Shown here one piece after another: positions 8,418 to 17,114 of a stretch of 64,000 nucleotides of DNA (position 1 is the first letter of the stretch; the number at the start of each line of letters is the position of its first letter). This DNA comes from Pseudoalteromonas rubra. Its GTDB lineage: Bacteria; Pseudomonadota; Gammaproteobacteria; Enterobacterales; Alteromonadaceae. The stretch spans positions 1 to 64,000 of the forward strand of contig NZ_PNCI01000004.1 in the NCBI RefSeq assembly GCF_005887095.1, given 5' to 3'. The notes beneath the pieces are model-generated. The model did no database searches. It saw nothing but the letters and a program-made list of their open reading frames with translations, and was not told the origin of the DNA. The translations under genes and the position numbers were made by a program.

Positions 8418-10004
8418 ATGGATATACATCGTCCAATTCGTCGCGCGCTGCTGAGCGTGTCTGACAAAACCGGTATCGTTGAATTTGCCCGAGCTCTGAG
8501 CGAGCAAGGCGTTGAACTGCTATCAACTGGCGGCACCTGTAAACTCATTGCCGAGAACGGCATTCCTGTTACTGAAGTATCTGACCACACTGGTCACCCG
8601 GAAATCATGGACGGCCGGGTCAAAACCCTACACCCGAAAATCCACGGTGGTATTTTGGCTCGTCGCGGCCAGGACGAAGGCGTGATGGCAGACAACAACA
8701 TCTCAGCCATTGATATGGTCGTAGTCAACTTATACCCCTTTGCACAAACCGTTGCAAAAGCTGACTGCTCACTGGAAGATGCCATTGAGAACATCGACAT
8801 CGGCGGTCCAACTATGGTTCGCGCTGCTGCGAAGAACCACAAAGATGTGACCATTGTTGTGAATGCAGCTGACTATGACCGTGTTATCAACGAGATGAAA
8901 GCGAATAATGGCTCAACTGAGTACAAGACGCGCTTTGACCTGGCGATTGCAGCTTATGAGCACACAGCGCAGTATGACGGTATGATCGCGAACTACTTTG
9001 GTAAAATGGTCCCAGACTATACCGAAGAGGCTGCTGAAGACTCTAAGTTCCCGCGCACCATCAATATGCAGTTCACCAAGAAGCAGGATATGCGCTACGG
9101 TGAAAACTCGCATCAGGATGCGGCCTTCTATGTTGAAAACGACATTGAAGAAGCGTCAGTGGCAACTGCGAAACAGATTCAGGGTAAAGCACTGTCTTAC
9201 AACAACATCGCGGATACCGATGCCGCCCTTGAGTGTGTGAAGAGCTTTTCAGAACCTGCCTGTGTGATCGTTAAACACGCCAACCCCTGTGGCGTGGCAG
9301 AAGATAAAGACATCCTGAGCGCCTATGACCGCGCCTTTAAAACCGATCCAACGTCTGCATTTGGTGGCATCATTGCTTTCAACCGTGAACTGGATGCTGA
9401 CACGGCAGAAGCCATCATCTCACGTCAGTTCGTTGAAGTGATCATCGCACCTAAGATTTCTGACGCGGCAGCACAGATTGTTGCAGCGAAGAAGAACGTG
9501 CGTTTGCTGGAGTGTGGTGAATGGCAAACGGCAACAACCGGTGTCGACATTAAACGGGTTAATGGTGGTGTGCTGATTCAAGACCGCGACCAGGGCATGG
9601 TTCAGGCGAGCGATCTGAAAGTCGTGTCTAAGCGCCAGCCAACCGAGCAAGAGCTGAAAGATCTGATGTTCTGCTGGAAAGTAGCTAAATTCGTTAAGTC
9701 GAATGCAATCGTTTATGCACGCGATGGCATGACCATAGGTGTGGGTGCCGGCCAGATGAGCCGTGTTTACTCTGCGAAAATCGCTGGTATCAAAGCCGCA
9801 GATGAAAATCTGGAAGTCAAAGGCTCTGTGATGGCCTCTGATGCCTTCTTCCCATTCCGCGATGGCATCGATGCAGCAGCCGAAGCCGGTATCACGGCGG
9901 TTATCCAGCCTGGTGGCTCAATGCGCGATGAAGAAGTCATTGCCGCAGCCGACGAAGCGGGCATGGCCATGGTCTTCACTGGCATGCGTCACTTCCGTCA
10001 CTAA
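8418..10004 (+). CDS. purH: Bifunctional AICAR formyltransferase/IMP cyclohydrolase PurH
   Basis: This 528-residue enzyme carries out the last two steps of de novo IMP synthesis in the cytoplasm. The N-terminal MGS-like cyclohydrolase domain (about residues 1-195) begins [18 protein letters not shown] and contains [17 protein letters not shown]. The C-terminal formyltransferase domain contains [26 protein letters not shown] with the catalytic Lys-His pair, and [17 protein letters not shown]. The length matches E. coli PurH (529). A strong terminator follows. A methyltransferase-like gene then separates it from purD, unlike the direct purH-purD pair of E. coli. Confidence 0.98.
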   Translation: MDIHRPIRRALLSVSDKTGIVEFARALSEQGVELLSTGGTCKLIAENGIPVTEVSDHTGHPEIMDGRVKTLHPKIHGGILARRGQDEGVMADNNISAIDMVVVNLYPFAQTVAKADCSLEDAIENIDIGGPTMVRAAAKNHKDVTIVVNAADYDRVINEMKANNGSTEYKTRFDLAIAAYEHTAQYDGMIANYFGKMVPDYTEEAAEDSKFPRTINMQFTKKQDMRYGENSHQDAAFYVENDIEEASVATAKQIQGKALSYNNIADTDAALECVKSFSEPACVIVKHANPCGVAEDKDILSAYDRAFKTDPTSAFGGIIAFNRELDADTAEAIISRQFVEVIIAPKISDAAAQIVAAKKNVRLLECGEWQTATTGVDIKRVNGGVLIQDRDQGMVQASDLKVVSKRQPTEQELKDLMFCWKVAKFVKSNAIVYARDGMTIGVGAGQMSRVYSAKIAGIKAADENLEVKGSVMASDAFFPFRDGIDAAAEAGITAVIQPGGSMRDEEVIAAADEAGMAMVFTGMRHFRH

Positions 10005-10010
10005 TCGATG

Positions 10011-10041
10011 AGCGCGAAACCTTCACCGTTTCGCGCTTTTT
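10011..10041 (+). terminator. Intrinsic terminator of purH
   Basis: AGCGCGAAAC (10011-10020), a 7-base loop and GTTTCGCGCT (10028-10037) form a perfect 10-bp stem followed by a run of T. It would isolate purH from the two genes downstream. Confidence 0.85.
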
Positions 10042-10106
10042 GTTTGCGCTAATTTCCAGTATTGTGGGTAAAGACAATCACAATAATGACAGTGAAGGAA
10101 CTGACT

Positions 10107-10931
10107 ATGAAATTTGCCATTAAATCTATCATCGCAGCAGGCATTCTGACCGCTCTGAGCGGCTGTAACAGCACCACGGACAGCGGTGCATCCAGTGAGA
10201 TCACCTCTGCCGTTGCAAGCGCAGAGCGTAAAGCGGAAAACCGCGCCCGTGACCAGTATCGTAATCCGGAGCAAACCCTGGCATTTTTTGGCGTACAGCC
10301 AAATATGACGGTAGTTGAAATTGCCCCAGGTGGCGGCTGGTATAGCGAAATTCTGGCCCCGATTGTTAAAGGCCAAGGTACCTACTATGCGGCGCACTTC
10401 CCAGAGAATAGTGAAGGCTACTTCAAACGTTCACTGGATGGCTTCAAGAAAAAAATCGCAGAAGATGCGCGTTTCAGTGAAGTCAAAGTCACCGAGTTTG
10501 CACCTGGCACGCACACCAATATAGCGCCTGCGGGCAGCGCCGATATGGTGCTCATCTTCCGCAGTGTACATAACTGGTATATGCGTCAGGGTGACGAAGG
10601 TGTGTTGTCTGCCTTTCAGGCTTTCAATAAAGCATTGAAACCAGGTGGCACTTTGGGCGTTGTTGCACACCGCTTACCTGAACACCGTGATGATAAAGAT
10701 CAGCAAAATTCTGGTTATATGAAGCAAAACCATGTCATCAGTCTCGCGAAGCAAGCTGGATTCGAATTAGTTGCAAGCAGTGAAATCAACGCCAACCCGT
10801 TGGACAGTGCCAACCACCCGAAAGGCGTGTGGACTTTACCACCACGTTTAGCTTTGGGTGATGAAAAGGCCGAGCAGTACAAGGCCATCGGGGAAAGCGA
10901 TCGAATGACCCTGAAATTCAAAAAGCTTTAA
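10107..10931 (+). CDS. Putative lipoprotein class I SAM methyltransferase (COG4798-like)
   Basis: This 274-residue protein starts at the ATG at 10107, preceded by GAAGGAA. Residues 1-20 look like a lipoprotein signal: Lys residues, a hydrophobic helix and the lipobox LSGC with Cys20. The mature part has a Rossmann methyltransferase pattern: VVEIAPGGGWYSEILAPIV (glycine-rich SAM loop), then MVLIFRSVHNWYM and LKPGGTLGVVAHR. This resembles the COG4798 'predicted methyltransferase' family, whose substrate is unknown. A SAM-dependent enzyme anchored outside the cytoplasm would be odd, so the protein may have another ligand or may not be exported. It ends 15 bases before purD and probably shares its transcript. 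Confidence 0.75.
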   Translation: MKFAIKSIIAAGILTALSGCNSTTDSGASSEITSAVASAERKAENRARDQYRNPEQTLAFFGVQPNMTVVEIAPGGGWYSEILAPIVKGQGTYYAAHFPENSEGYFKRSLDGFKKKIAEDARFSEVKVTEFAPGTHTNIAPAGSADMVLIFRSVHNWYMRQGDEGVLSAFQAFNKALKPGGTLGVVAHRLPEHRDDKDQQNSGYMKQNHVISLAKQAGFELVASSEINANPLDSANHPKGVWTLPPRLALGDEKAEQYKAIGESDRMTLKFKKL

Positions 10932-10946
10932 TAGGAATCAATTGCC

Positions 10947-12230
10947 ATGAATATACTCGTCATTGGCAGCGGTGGCCGTGAACACGCTCTGGCGTTCAAG
11001 GCTGCACAAAACCCATCTGTAAAAACGGTCTTTGTTGCGCCAGGCAACGCAGGCACGGCACTTGAGCCAAAACTGCAAAATGTCGCCATTGGTGTGGAAG
11101 ACATCGACGCACTACTGGCTTTTGCCACAGAGAATAAGGTCGAGCTGACCATTGTTGGCCCTGAAGCGCCACTGGTGATCGGCGTGGTAGACCGCTTCCG
11201 AGAAGCCGGTCTGGCTATTTTCGGTCCGACTCAGGGCGCCGCTCAGCTGGAAGGCTCTAAGTCATTTACTAAGGACTTTTTGGCACGCCATCAGATCCCG
11301 ACAGCGGCCTATCAGACCTTTGAAGAGATCGAACCTGCTCTGGCCTATGTCAAAGCGCAAGGCGCCCCCATTGTTGTCAAAGCAGATGGCCTGGCTGCCG
11401 GTAAAGGTGTGATCGTGGCAATGACCGAAGCGGAAGCGGAAGACGCCATTCGCGATATGCTGGCGGGTAATGCCTTTGGTGAAGCCGGTAGCCGCGTGGT
11501 GATCGAGGAATTCCTTGAAGGTGAGGAAGCCTCGTTCATCGTGATGGTCGATGGTAAAAACGTTTTGCCATTCGCCACCAGTCAGGACCACAAGCGCGCT
11601 TATAATGGCGATGAAGGTCCGAACACGGGCGGCATGGGCGCATACTCTCCTGCTCCGGTTGTAACTGCAGAGATCCACCAGCGTATTATGGATGAAGTGA
11701 TAACACCAACCGTTGAAGGCATGGCGGCGGAAGGCTACCCTTACACTGGCTTCCTGTATGCGGGCCTGATGATTGCTGCAGACGGTACCCCTAAAGTGAT
11801 TGAGTACAACTGTCGCTTTGGTGACCCTGAAACGCAGCCTATCATGCTGCGTTTGCAATCGGATTTGGTCACACTGATTGAAGCGGCTAACCGTCAGGAG
11901 CTTGATCAGACTGAGATCCAGTTTGATCCTCGTGCTGCAGTGGGCGTTGTCCTGGCGGCTAAAGGCTATCCAGGCAGCTATCCGAAAGGCGACGCAATCT
12001 CTGGTCTGCGTGTTGCTTACCCGGAAGGTGAGAAAGTCTTCCACGCTGGCACCAAGCAAGACGGTGACGCTGTGGTTACTGCGGGCGGACGTGTACTGTG
12101 TGCCACAGCTTTAGGCCATACAGTGACAGAAGCGCAAAAACGCGCGTATGCACTGGTTCAGGAGATTAACTGGGACGGTGTTGAATACCGTACTGATATC
12201 GCCTATCGCGCCATTGCTCGCGAGCAATAA
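10947..12230 (+). CDS. purD: Phosphoribosylamine-glycine ligase PurD
   Basis: This 427-residue ATP-grasp enzyme joins glycine to phosphoribosylamine (second step of purine synthesis). It begins MNILVIGSGGREHALAFKA, the canonical start of PurD. Other signatures are VGPEAPLVIGVVDRF, APIVVKADGLAAGKGVIVA (ATP-binding), EEFLEGEEASFIVMVDG, NTGGMGAYSPAP and the metal-binding EYNCRFGDPETQ. The length matches E. coli (429). It is followed by a strong terminator and preceded at 15 bases by the lipoprotein methyltransferase gene. Confidence 0.98.
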   Translation: MNILVIGSGGREHALAFKAAQNPSVKTVFVAPGNAGTALEPKLQNVAIGVEDIDALLAFATENKVELTIVGPEAPLVIGVVDRFREAGLAIFGPTQGAAQLEGSKSFTKDFLARHQIPTAAYQTFEEIEPALAYVKAQGAPIVVKADGLAAGKGVIVAMTEAEAEDAIRDMLAGNAFGEAGSRVVIEEFLEGEEASFIVMVDGKNVLPFATSQDHKRAYNGDEGPNTGGMGAYSPAPVVTAEIHQRIMDEVITPTVEGMAAEGYPYTGFLYAGLMIAADGTPKVIEYNCRFGDPETQPIMLRLQSDLVTLIEAANRQELDQTEIQFDPRAAVGVVLAAKGYPGSYPKGDAISGLRVAYPEGEKVFHAGTKQDGDAVVTAGGRVLCATALGHTVTEAQKRAYALVQEINWDGVEYRTDIAYRAIAREQ

Positions 12231-12240
12231 GTTATACTAT

Positions 12241-12264
12241 ACCGGGTCGCTGACCCGGTTTTTT
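12241..12264 (+). terminator. Intrinsic terminator of purD
   Basis: ACCGGGTC (12241-12248), loop GCT and GACCCGGT (12252-12259) form an 8-bp stem followed by T residues to 12264. It begins 10 bases after the purD stop. Confidence 0.9.
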
Positions 12265-12340
12265 ATTTCTCTCCCTTCCTTCACCTCTGAGTCGCGCTTT
12301 GCTAGGATCGCCTATTTCAACCATCTTTAGGGGCGTAAAG

Positions 12341-13168
12341 ATGCAAGGTACTCTACGTAAGATGCAGGCACAATTGAATTGTGCATCAGCACCAACCATA
12401 AACTATCAGCTACCCGTGGGCGACGAGCTGTTGCCACTGAATGACCTGATTGGCAAGCGTCTGACGCTCACCTTCAGCGGTAATATCTTCTGCTGTAACT
12501 GTGGCAAAAAAACCAAGAAGAGCTACTCTCAGGGCCACTGTTTTGTGTGCATGAAAAAACTGGCCAGCTGTGACATGTGCATCATGAAGCCTGAAACCTG
12601 TCACTACGATCAGGGTACCTGCCGCGAGCCTGAGTGGGGTGAAACCCACTGTATGATCCCCCACTACGTCTATCTGGCAAATACGTCCGGTCTTAAAGTC
12701 GGTATCACTCGTCATACCCAGATCCCAACCCGCTGGATAGATCAGGGGGCCACACAGGCTGTGCCCATATTTAAAGTCCAGACCCGATTACAATCCGGCT
12801 TGGTGGAAGTGGCATTGGCCGAATTCATTGCCGATAAAACCAACTGGCGCAACATGCTTAAGGGCATTAATCCTGAGCTGGACCTCAAAGCATCCGCAGC
12901 AGAGCTGATCCCTCAGATCCAGGCCAAGCTGGACGAGCTGGCCGAACTGTTTGGCGCCACGGCGATTGAGCGGCTGGATGAAGACGTGGTAGACCTGAAC
13001 TTCCCGGTTACCAGTTACCCTAGTAAAATCAGTTCCTTTAACTTTGATAAAGAGCCGATTGTCAGTGGCACCCTACAAGGTATTAAAGGTCAGTACCTAA
13101 TCTTTGACACAGGCGTTATCAATATTCGTAAGTTCACTTCATACGAAGTCTCGGTGAGCCTGGATTAA
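12341..13168 (+). CDS. DUF2797-type cysteine-rich protein with possible GIY-YIG-like region
   Basis: This 275-residue protein starts at the ATG at 12341, with AGGGGC upstream. An in-frame TTG at 12299 is less likely. The middle carries ten Cys at about residues 51-104 (CCNC, HCFVC, CDMC and later single Cys), which suggests two zinc-binding knuckles. Directly after come HYVYLANTSGLKVGITR (about 108-124), a conserved-looking TRWIDQGA and VEVALAEF. This order of aromatic strand, K-V-G-I-T, Arg and then Glu resembles GIY-YIG/T5orf172 nuclease folds; that is my inference. The family is known to me only as DUF2797. It converges with the next gene at a distance of 7 bases. Confidence 0.72.
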   Translation: MQGTLRKMQAQLNCASAPTINYQLPVGDELLPLNDLIGKRLTLTFSGNIFCCNCGKKTKKSYSQGHCFVCMKKLASCDMCIMKPETCHYDQGTCREPEWGETHCMIPHYVYLANTSGLKVGITRHTQIPTRWIDQGATQAVPIFKVQTRLQSGLVEVALAEFIADKTNWRNMLKGINPELDLKASAAELIPQIQAKLDELAELFGATAIERLDEDVVDLNFPVTSYPSKISSFNFDKEPIVSGTLQGIKGQYLIFDTGVINIRKFTSYEVSVSLD

Positions 13169-13175
13169 TCATAGT

Positions 13176-15728
13176 TTAACGTCCGTTTACCAGGCGCTGC
13201 GGGGGCACAAGCTCGCTTATCCCCCGCTCTGAGCGATAAAAGTTAAGCCAGTCTGACTGCGGCAACGGGCGACAGTAGTGATACCCCTGCATGGTGTGAC
13301 ACCCTAGCTTTTGCAAAAACTTCTGCTGCACCGATTTTTCAACTCCTTCTGCCACCACATGTAAGTTCAGTGCTTTGGCCATCGCGACAATCGCCGTTAC
13401 TATTTCGCTATTCCCATATTCATCGGGAATTTTGGCAATAAAACTGGCATCAATTTTCAGTATGTCGATCGGCAGTTTGGTCAGATAGCTCAGCGCCGAA
13501 TAGCCGGTGCCAAAATCATCCAATGCAATCGAGACACCCAGAGTTTTGAGCTTCTTCAGCATGACCTTGGCATCGTGCAGATTGCTGACAAAGCTGGTTT
13601 CGGTCAGTTCTAACTCCACATAGCGACCATCCAGATTATGCTGTTCCAGTGCTTTGGCCATGGTCATCACCAAATCGCCCTGGCTGAGGTGGCTGGCGGA
13701 GATGTTGATTGCAATGCGACGTATATCCAGCCCTTCATTCAACCATAGCGCCATTTGCCGGCAAGCTTCGTTAATCACCCATTGGTCCAGCTTGACAATT
13801 AAGCCCAGCTCTTCAGCCAGTGGAATAAACTGAGCAGGCGAGATAGTGCCCAGGTTTGGATCCTGCCAGCGCAGCAGGCACTCCACACTCATGATCCGAC
13901 CGCTGGTCAGACAGCGCAGTGGTTGATAATGCAGTTCAAACTCCCCTCCTTCCAGTGCACTTTGAAAACGGCTTAACATCGACAAACGTTCCAGCGAACG
14001 CGCATTCATTGACGCTTTGTATAACTGAAACGAATTGCGTCCCAGCTCTTTGGAGCGATACATTGCTACGTCCGCATGTTTGAGCAGACTCTCGCTGTCC
14101 AGGCCGTCTTCGGGATAGATTGCCGCGCCCAAAGAGGCCGTGGCAGTGACGTTAAGTTCTCCAAGTGCAAAGGGCAAGCTGAGCTCACTTAGGATCTGAT
14201 CAGCAAAATTAACGACATCTTCCATGTGCTCTACTTCCGTGAGTAACACCACGAACTCATCGCCACCGAGACGGGCAAGTGTGTCCCCTTGTTTCAGAAT
14301 GGCTTTGATCCGCTCACTCACCTGGCTGAGCAGCTTATCTCCGGCGCTGTGGCCTAGCGTGTCATTGACTTCTTTAAAGCGATCCAAATCGATGAACATT
14401 ACGCTGAGTTTATGTTTATCGCGCTGTGCTGAGGCCAGAGCCATCGACAGTCTATCGTAAAATAAGCGCCGGTTAGGTAATCCGGTTAATTCGTCAAAAT
14501 AGGCCAGCCGGGCAATTTTTTCCTCAGCATTTTTACGTTCAGTAATGTCACTGAAAATAGCCGCATACAGGACATCATCGCTGTAGGGTTCATTGATCTC
14601 AATAATAGTCAGCCATTCAACGTAGACTTCACCACTTTTACGTTTATTGCAGATCTCTCCCTGCCAGACGCCCTTATTTCGTAACTCCTTCCACATCCGT
14701 TCATAGTAATCCTGACCATGTACTCCGGAGCTGAGAATACTGGGGTTTTTACCCAGCACTTCGTAGTCCTGATACCCGGTTAATGCGCTAAACGCCGGAT
14801 TTATCTGGATGATCTCACCGTTGGCCCGGGTGATCATAATACCGTCGAGCGATGCATCGATAATGCGATTGGCCAGATAGAGGTTTTTCTCCGACTTTTG
14901 CAGTGCCAAGTCACGCTGAGCCAGCACTTTTTCCAGTTCACTACAGTAGGCAGTTTCTATTTCTGTCAGTACATTTTTCAGTGCCAGTAAACCCATCACC
15001 TGGTTAGACTCTGGCTCACGGATCACCAGATGGCGGATAGAGCGGGCAGTCATCAGGCGATAAGCATCAAACAAGCTATCTTTGGGTGTCATGGACTCCA
15101 TGGGGTAACTGGCCAGCTCCCAGCAAGGCATACGCCAGTCCTGATTAAGGATCACATAGGCCACATCCCGTTGTGTGATAATGCCATATTCTGCCAAGGT
15201 CTGATGATAGACTAAAACGGCCGTGGTCTTGTCCCGGCGCATCGCCTGAATGGCTTCAGAAATACAAGCCTGAGCATCCAAGGTGCTGATCTGTGACTCG
15301 AAATGATCTTCTATGGGGCGAAAGTGCAGATAGTGGTCTAGTCCCTGGTTGCGTACAATGTCAGACAGAGAAACCACGCCCAGTGGCCGGTTATGGGCAT
15401 CCTTCACCAGTAAGTGGCGAATACCCAGTTGATGAAACTTGATGGTCGCTTCACTCAGCGTTTGGCTGATCAGGATATCATGAACCGGAGAGTTCATTAT
15501 GTTGCCTATGGCGGTCTGTGCCAGACCACTGTGTTCGAAATCCAGGCTGACACAGTCTGACTCCGTCCAAATTCCGACGATTCTATCGTCCTGCGTAATG
15601 AATATTGAACTGACCCGCCGCTCTCGCATCAGGCTCAGCGCATCATACAGACACGTGGTGTAGTCACAACACAGCAGGTTATTTGAATAAACATCTTTAA
15701 TTTGCAGTTGACGTGTATCGCCCATCAT
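13176..15728 (-). CDS. CBS(x4)-PAS-GGDEF-EAL c-di-GMP signalling protein
   Basis: This is an 850-residue cytoplasmic protein with no membrane segment. In order it has four CBS motifs (about residues 10-65, 70-130, 135-195 and 200-260), a short helix, a PAS domain (about 290-400, with ITRANGEIIQINPAF and the ITERKNAEEK linker), a GGDEF domain with intact LARLGGDEF near 488, and an EAL domain with ECLLRW near 615 (ExL variant) plus ALDDFGTGYS. Both cyclase and phosphodiesterase sites look usable. CBS pairs often bind adenine nucleotides, so energy state may be an input. I chose the ATG at 15728; a TTG start 19 codons upstream would overlap the divergent gene's promoter. ATG at 15725 is equally possible. 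Confidence 0.88.
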   Translation of the reverse strand: MMGDTRQLQIKDVYSNNLLCCDYTTCLYDALSLMRERRVSSIFITQDDRIVGIWTESDCVSLDFEHSGLAQTAIGNIMNSPVHDILISQTLSEATIKFHQLGIRHLLVKDAHNRPLGVVSLSDIVRNQGLDHYLHFRPIEDHFESQISTLDAQACISEAIQAMRRDKTTAVLVYHQTLAEYGIITQRDVAYVILNQDWRMPCWELASYPMESMTPKDSLFDAYRLMTARSIRHLVIREPESNQVMGLLALKNVLTEIETAYCSELEKVLAQRDLALQKSEKNLYLANRIIDASLDGIMITRANGEIIQINPAFSALTGYQDYEVLGKNPSILSSGVHGQDYYERMWKELRNKGVWQGEICNKRKSGEVYVEWLTIIEINEPYSDDVLYAAIFSDITERKNAEEKIARLAYFDELTGLPNRRLFYDRLSMALASAQRDKHKLSVMFIDLDRFKEVNDTLGHSAGDKLLSQVSERIKAILKQGDTLARLGGDEFVVLLTEVEHMEDVVNFADQILSELSLPFALGELNVTATASLGAAIYPEDGLDSESLLKHADVAMYRSKELGRNSFQLYKASMNARSLERLSMLSRFQSALEGGEFELHYQPLRCLTSGRIMSVECLLRWQDPNLGTISPAQFIPLAEELGLIVKLDQWVINEACRQMALWLNEGLDIRRIAINISASHLSQGDLVMTMAKALEQHNLDGRYVELELTETSFVSNLHDAKVMLKKLKTLGVSIALDDFGTGYSALSYLTKLPIDILKIDASFIAKIPDEYGNSEIVTAIVAMAKALNLHVVAEGVEKSVQQKFLQKLGCHTMQGYHYCRPLPQSDWLNFYRSERGISELVPPQRLVNGR

Positions 15729-15804
15729 AAGCACAGTCTCGCTTTCAGCCAATCTAATCGAGTATAATGAAGAGAATTTAAACAACCTTGACCAAGAACA
15801 AATA

Positions 15805-16098
15805 ATGACAATAAAGTCTTACCCGTTCCTATTATGGTTAGACCAAAGTCTAGCTTATGTCAGCAATGAGACTGAATTGACGGAAATGTGCCATTATTCG
15901 GGCCCTGAGGAGGGGATCTGTATCTATCGTGATGGCCAGTATATGACTCGTTCCGGGGAGGTGATAGCGCCCCTGTCGGCCGATGCACTCACCCGATTAG
16001 TGCAACAAACCTTAGTACAGGAAGGCCAGTGCTGCGTCTCTAAACTCAGTGAATGTAGCGTAGAGGATGCCTTTACCCTGATAGAGGATATTCGTTAA
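15805..16098 (+). CDS. Small uncharacterised protein (97 residues)
   Basis: I do not recognise this protein with confidence. It is acidic, with Trp, five Cys and Tyr, and begins MTIKSYPFLLWLDQS. It has no signal peptide or membrane helix and could be a small DUF4144-like protein, though that is a guess. It diverges from the CBS-PAS-GGDEF-EAL gene. A consensus TATAAT at 15763-15768 suits a promoter for it, which implies that the divergent gene starts further in. Its 3' end faces the deacetylase-like gene at 11 bases. The codon pattern looks like neighbouring genes, so it is probably real. Confidence 0.6.
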   Translation: MTIKSYPFLLWLDQSLAYVSNETELTEMCHYSGPEEGICIYRDGQYMTRSGEVIAPLSADALTRLVQQTLVQEGQCCVSKLSECSVEDAFTLIEDIR

Positions 16099-16109
16099 CA
16101 GGGGAGACC

Positions 16110-17027
16110 TCAGGCTTCTGCCAGTGCCCGAACATGACACTCGACACTGCGCCCCAGCGATGACAGATCATAGCCGCCTTCAAGGTAGGAAATGATCCCC
16201 AGACATGACTGGGCTTTGGCAAAAGCAATCACTTGTTCGGTAAACCAGATATAGTCCTGCTCGACAAAGCTCAGGCCGCCCATATCGTCCTCCAGGTGAC
16301 CATCAAATCCAGCACTGATGAAAATCAGCTGAGGGGAAAACGTCTTGAGTCTGGGCAGCCATTGCTGCTCAACCAGCGCCCGAAAGTCACGCCCATCACT
16401 GCCAGCCGGCAGCGGCGAATTTAACACTGAGTCAGTATTTTCAATCGCTGTGTTTGGGTAGAACGGATATTGAAACAAAGAGCAGAACAACACCTGAGGA
16501 TCATCCCGCACTATGTCTTGCGTGCCATTGCCATGGTGCACATCGATGTCCAGCACCGCAATGCGCTCTACTCCTTGTTGCTTTGCATAAGCCACCGCAA
16601 TGGCCAGATTATTGAATACACAGAACCCCGAGGAGCTATGTTGGTTGGCATGATGGCCAGGAGGACGAACAGCGCAAAATGCCGCATCCAGCTTACCTGC
16701 TAACACCTCATCGACGGCCAGGATCCCGGCGCCCACAGCCCGCTCGATGGCTTTCATAGAATCCGGACACAACCAGGTATCGCCATCGAGCTCTGCCAGA
16801 CCAGACTCTGGTAATGCCTCATATACCCGAGTGATATGTTCCTGGTCATGCACTCGTGCAATATCTTCTAATGTCGCCCTGGGTGCTGTTTTATATTCAA
16901 TGGCGACATCCAACCCGGAGGCCAGAATACGATCAGAGATGGCATCCAGACGCTCCGGACATTCCGGATGGTCCGCAATCATCTTATGTTTGCGGCAAAG
17001 TGGGTGAATGATCAACGCCGTACGCAT
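16110..17027 (-). CDS. Histone deacetylase family amidohydrolase
   Basis: This 305-residue protein belongs to the arginase/deacetylase fold family (HDAC, AcuC, acetylpolyamine amidohydrolase). Zinc-site and catalytic motifs are all visible: HPECPERLDAI near the N-terminus, RPPGHHA (about residues 117-123) with the His-His pair, VLDIDVHHGNGTQD (about 150-163) with Asp and His zinc ligands, and SAGFDGHLEDDMGG (about 230-243). It should remove acetyl groups from lysine side chains or acetylated polyamines; the substrate cannot be read from sequence. An AAGGA site precedes the ATG. It lies 87 bases downstream of the serine hydrolase gene on the same strand. Confidence 0.9.
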   Translation of the reverse strand: MRTALIIHPLCRKHKMIADHPECPERLDAISDRILASGLDVAIEYKTAPRATLEDIARVHDQEHITRVYEALPESGLAELDGDTWLCPDSMKAIERAVGAGILAVDEVLAGKLDAAFCAVRPPGHHANQHSSSGFCVFNNLAIAVAYAKQQGVERIAVLDIDVHHGNGTQDIVRDDPQVLFCSLFQYPFYPNTAIENTDSVLNSPLPAGSDGRDFRALVEQQWLPRLKTFSPQLIFISAGFDGHLEDDMGGLSFVEQDYIWFTEQVIAFAKAQSCLGIISYLEGGYDLSSLGRSVECHVRALAEA

Positions 17028-17114
17028 AGCAAAGCCAGTCCTTCGTAAAGTAATAGACTAAGTGTATCAGAGCCGACTAGGGCGGACCCTGATACTTTGG
17101 TGTAACCTGCCTAC

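Noticed and set aside
11262..12059. 265-codon open frame antisense to purD
   Set aside because: It is fully inside purD, whose ATP-grasp motifs are intact. The reverse translation is rich in His, Arg and Cys with no domain or ribosome-binding site.
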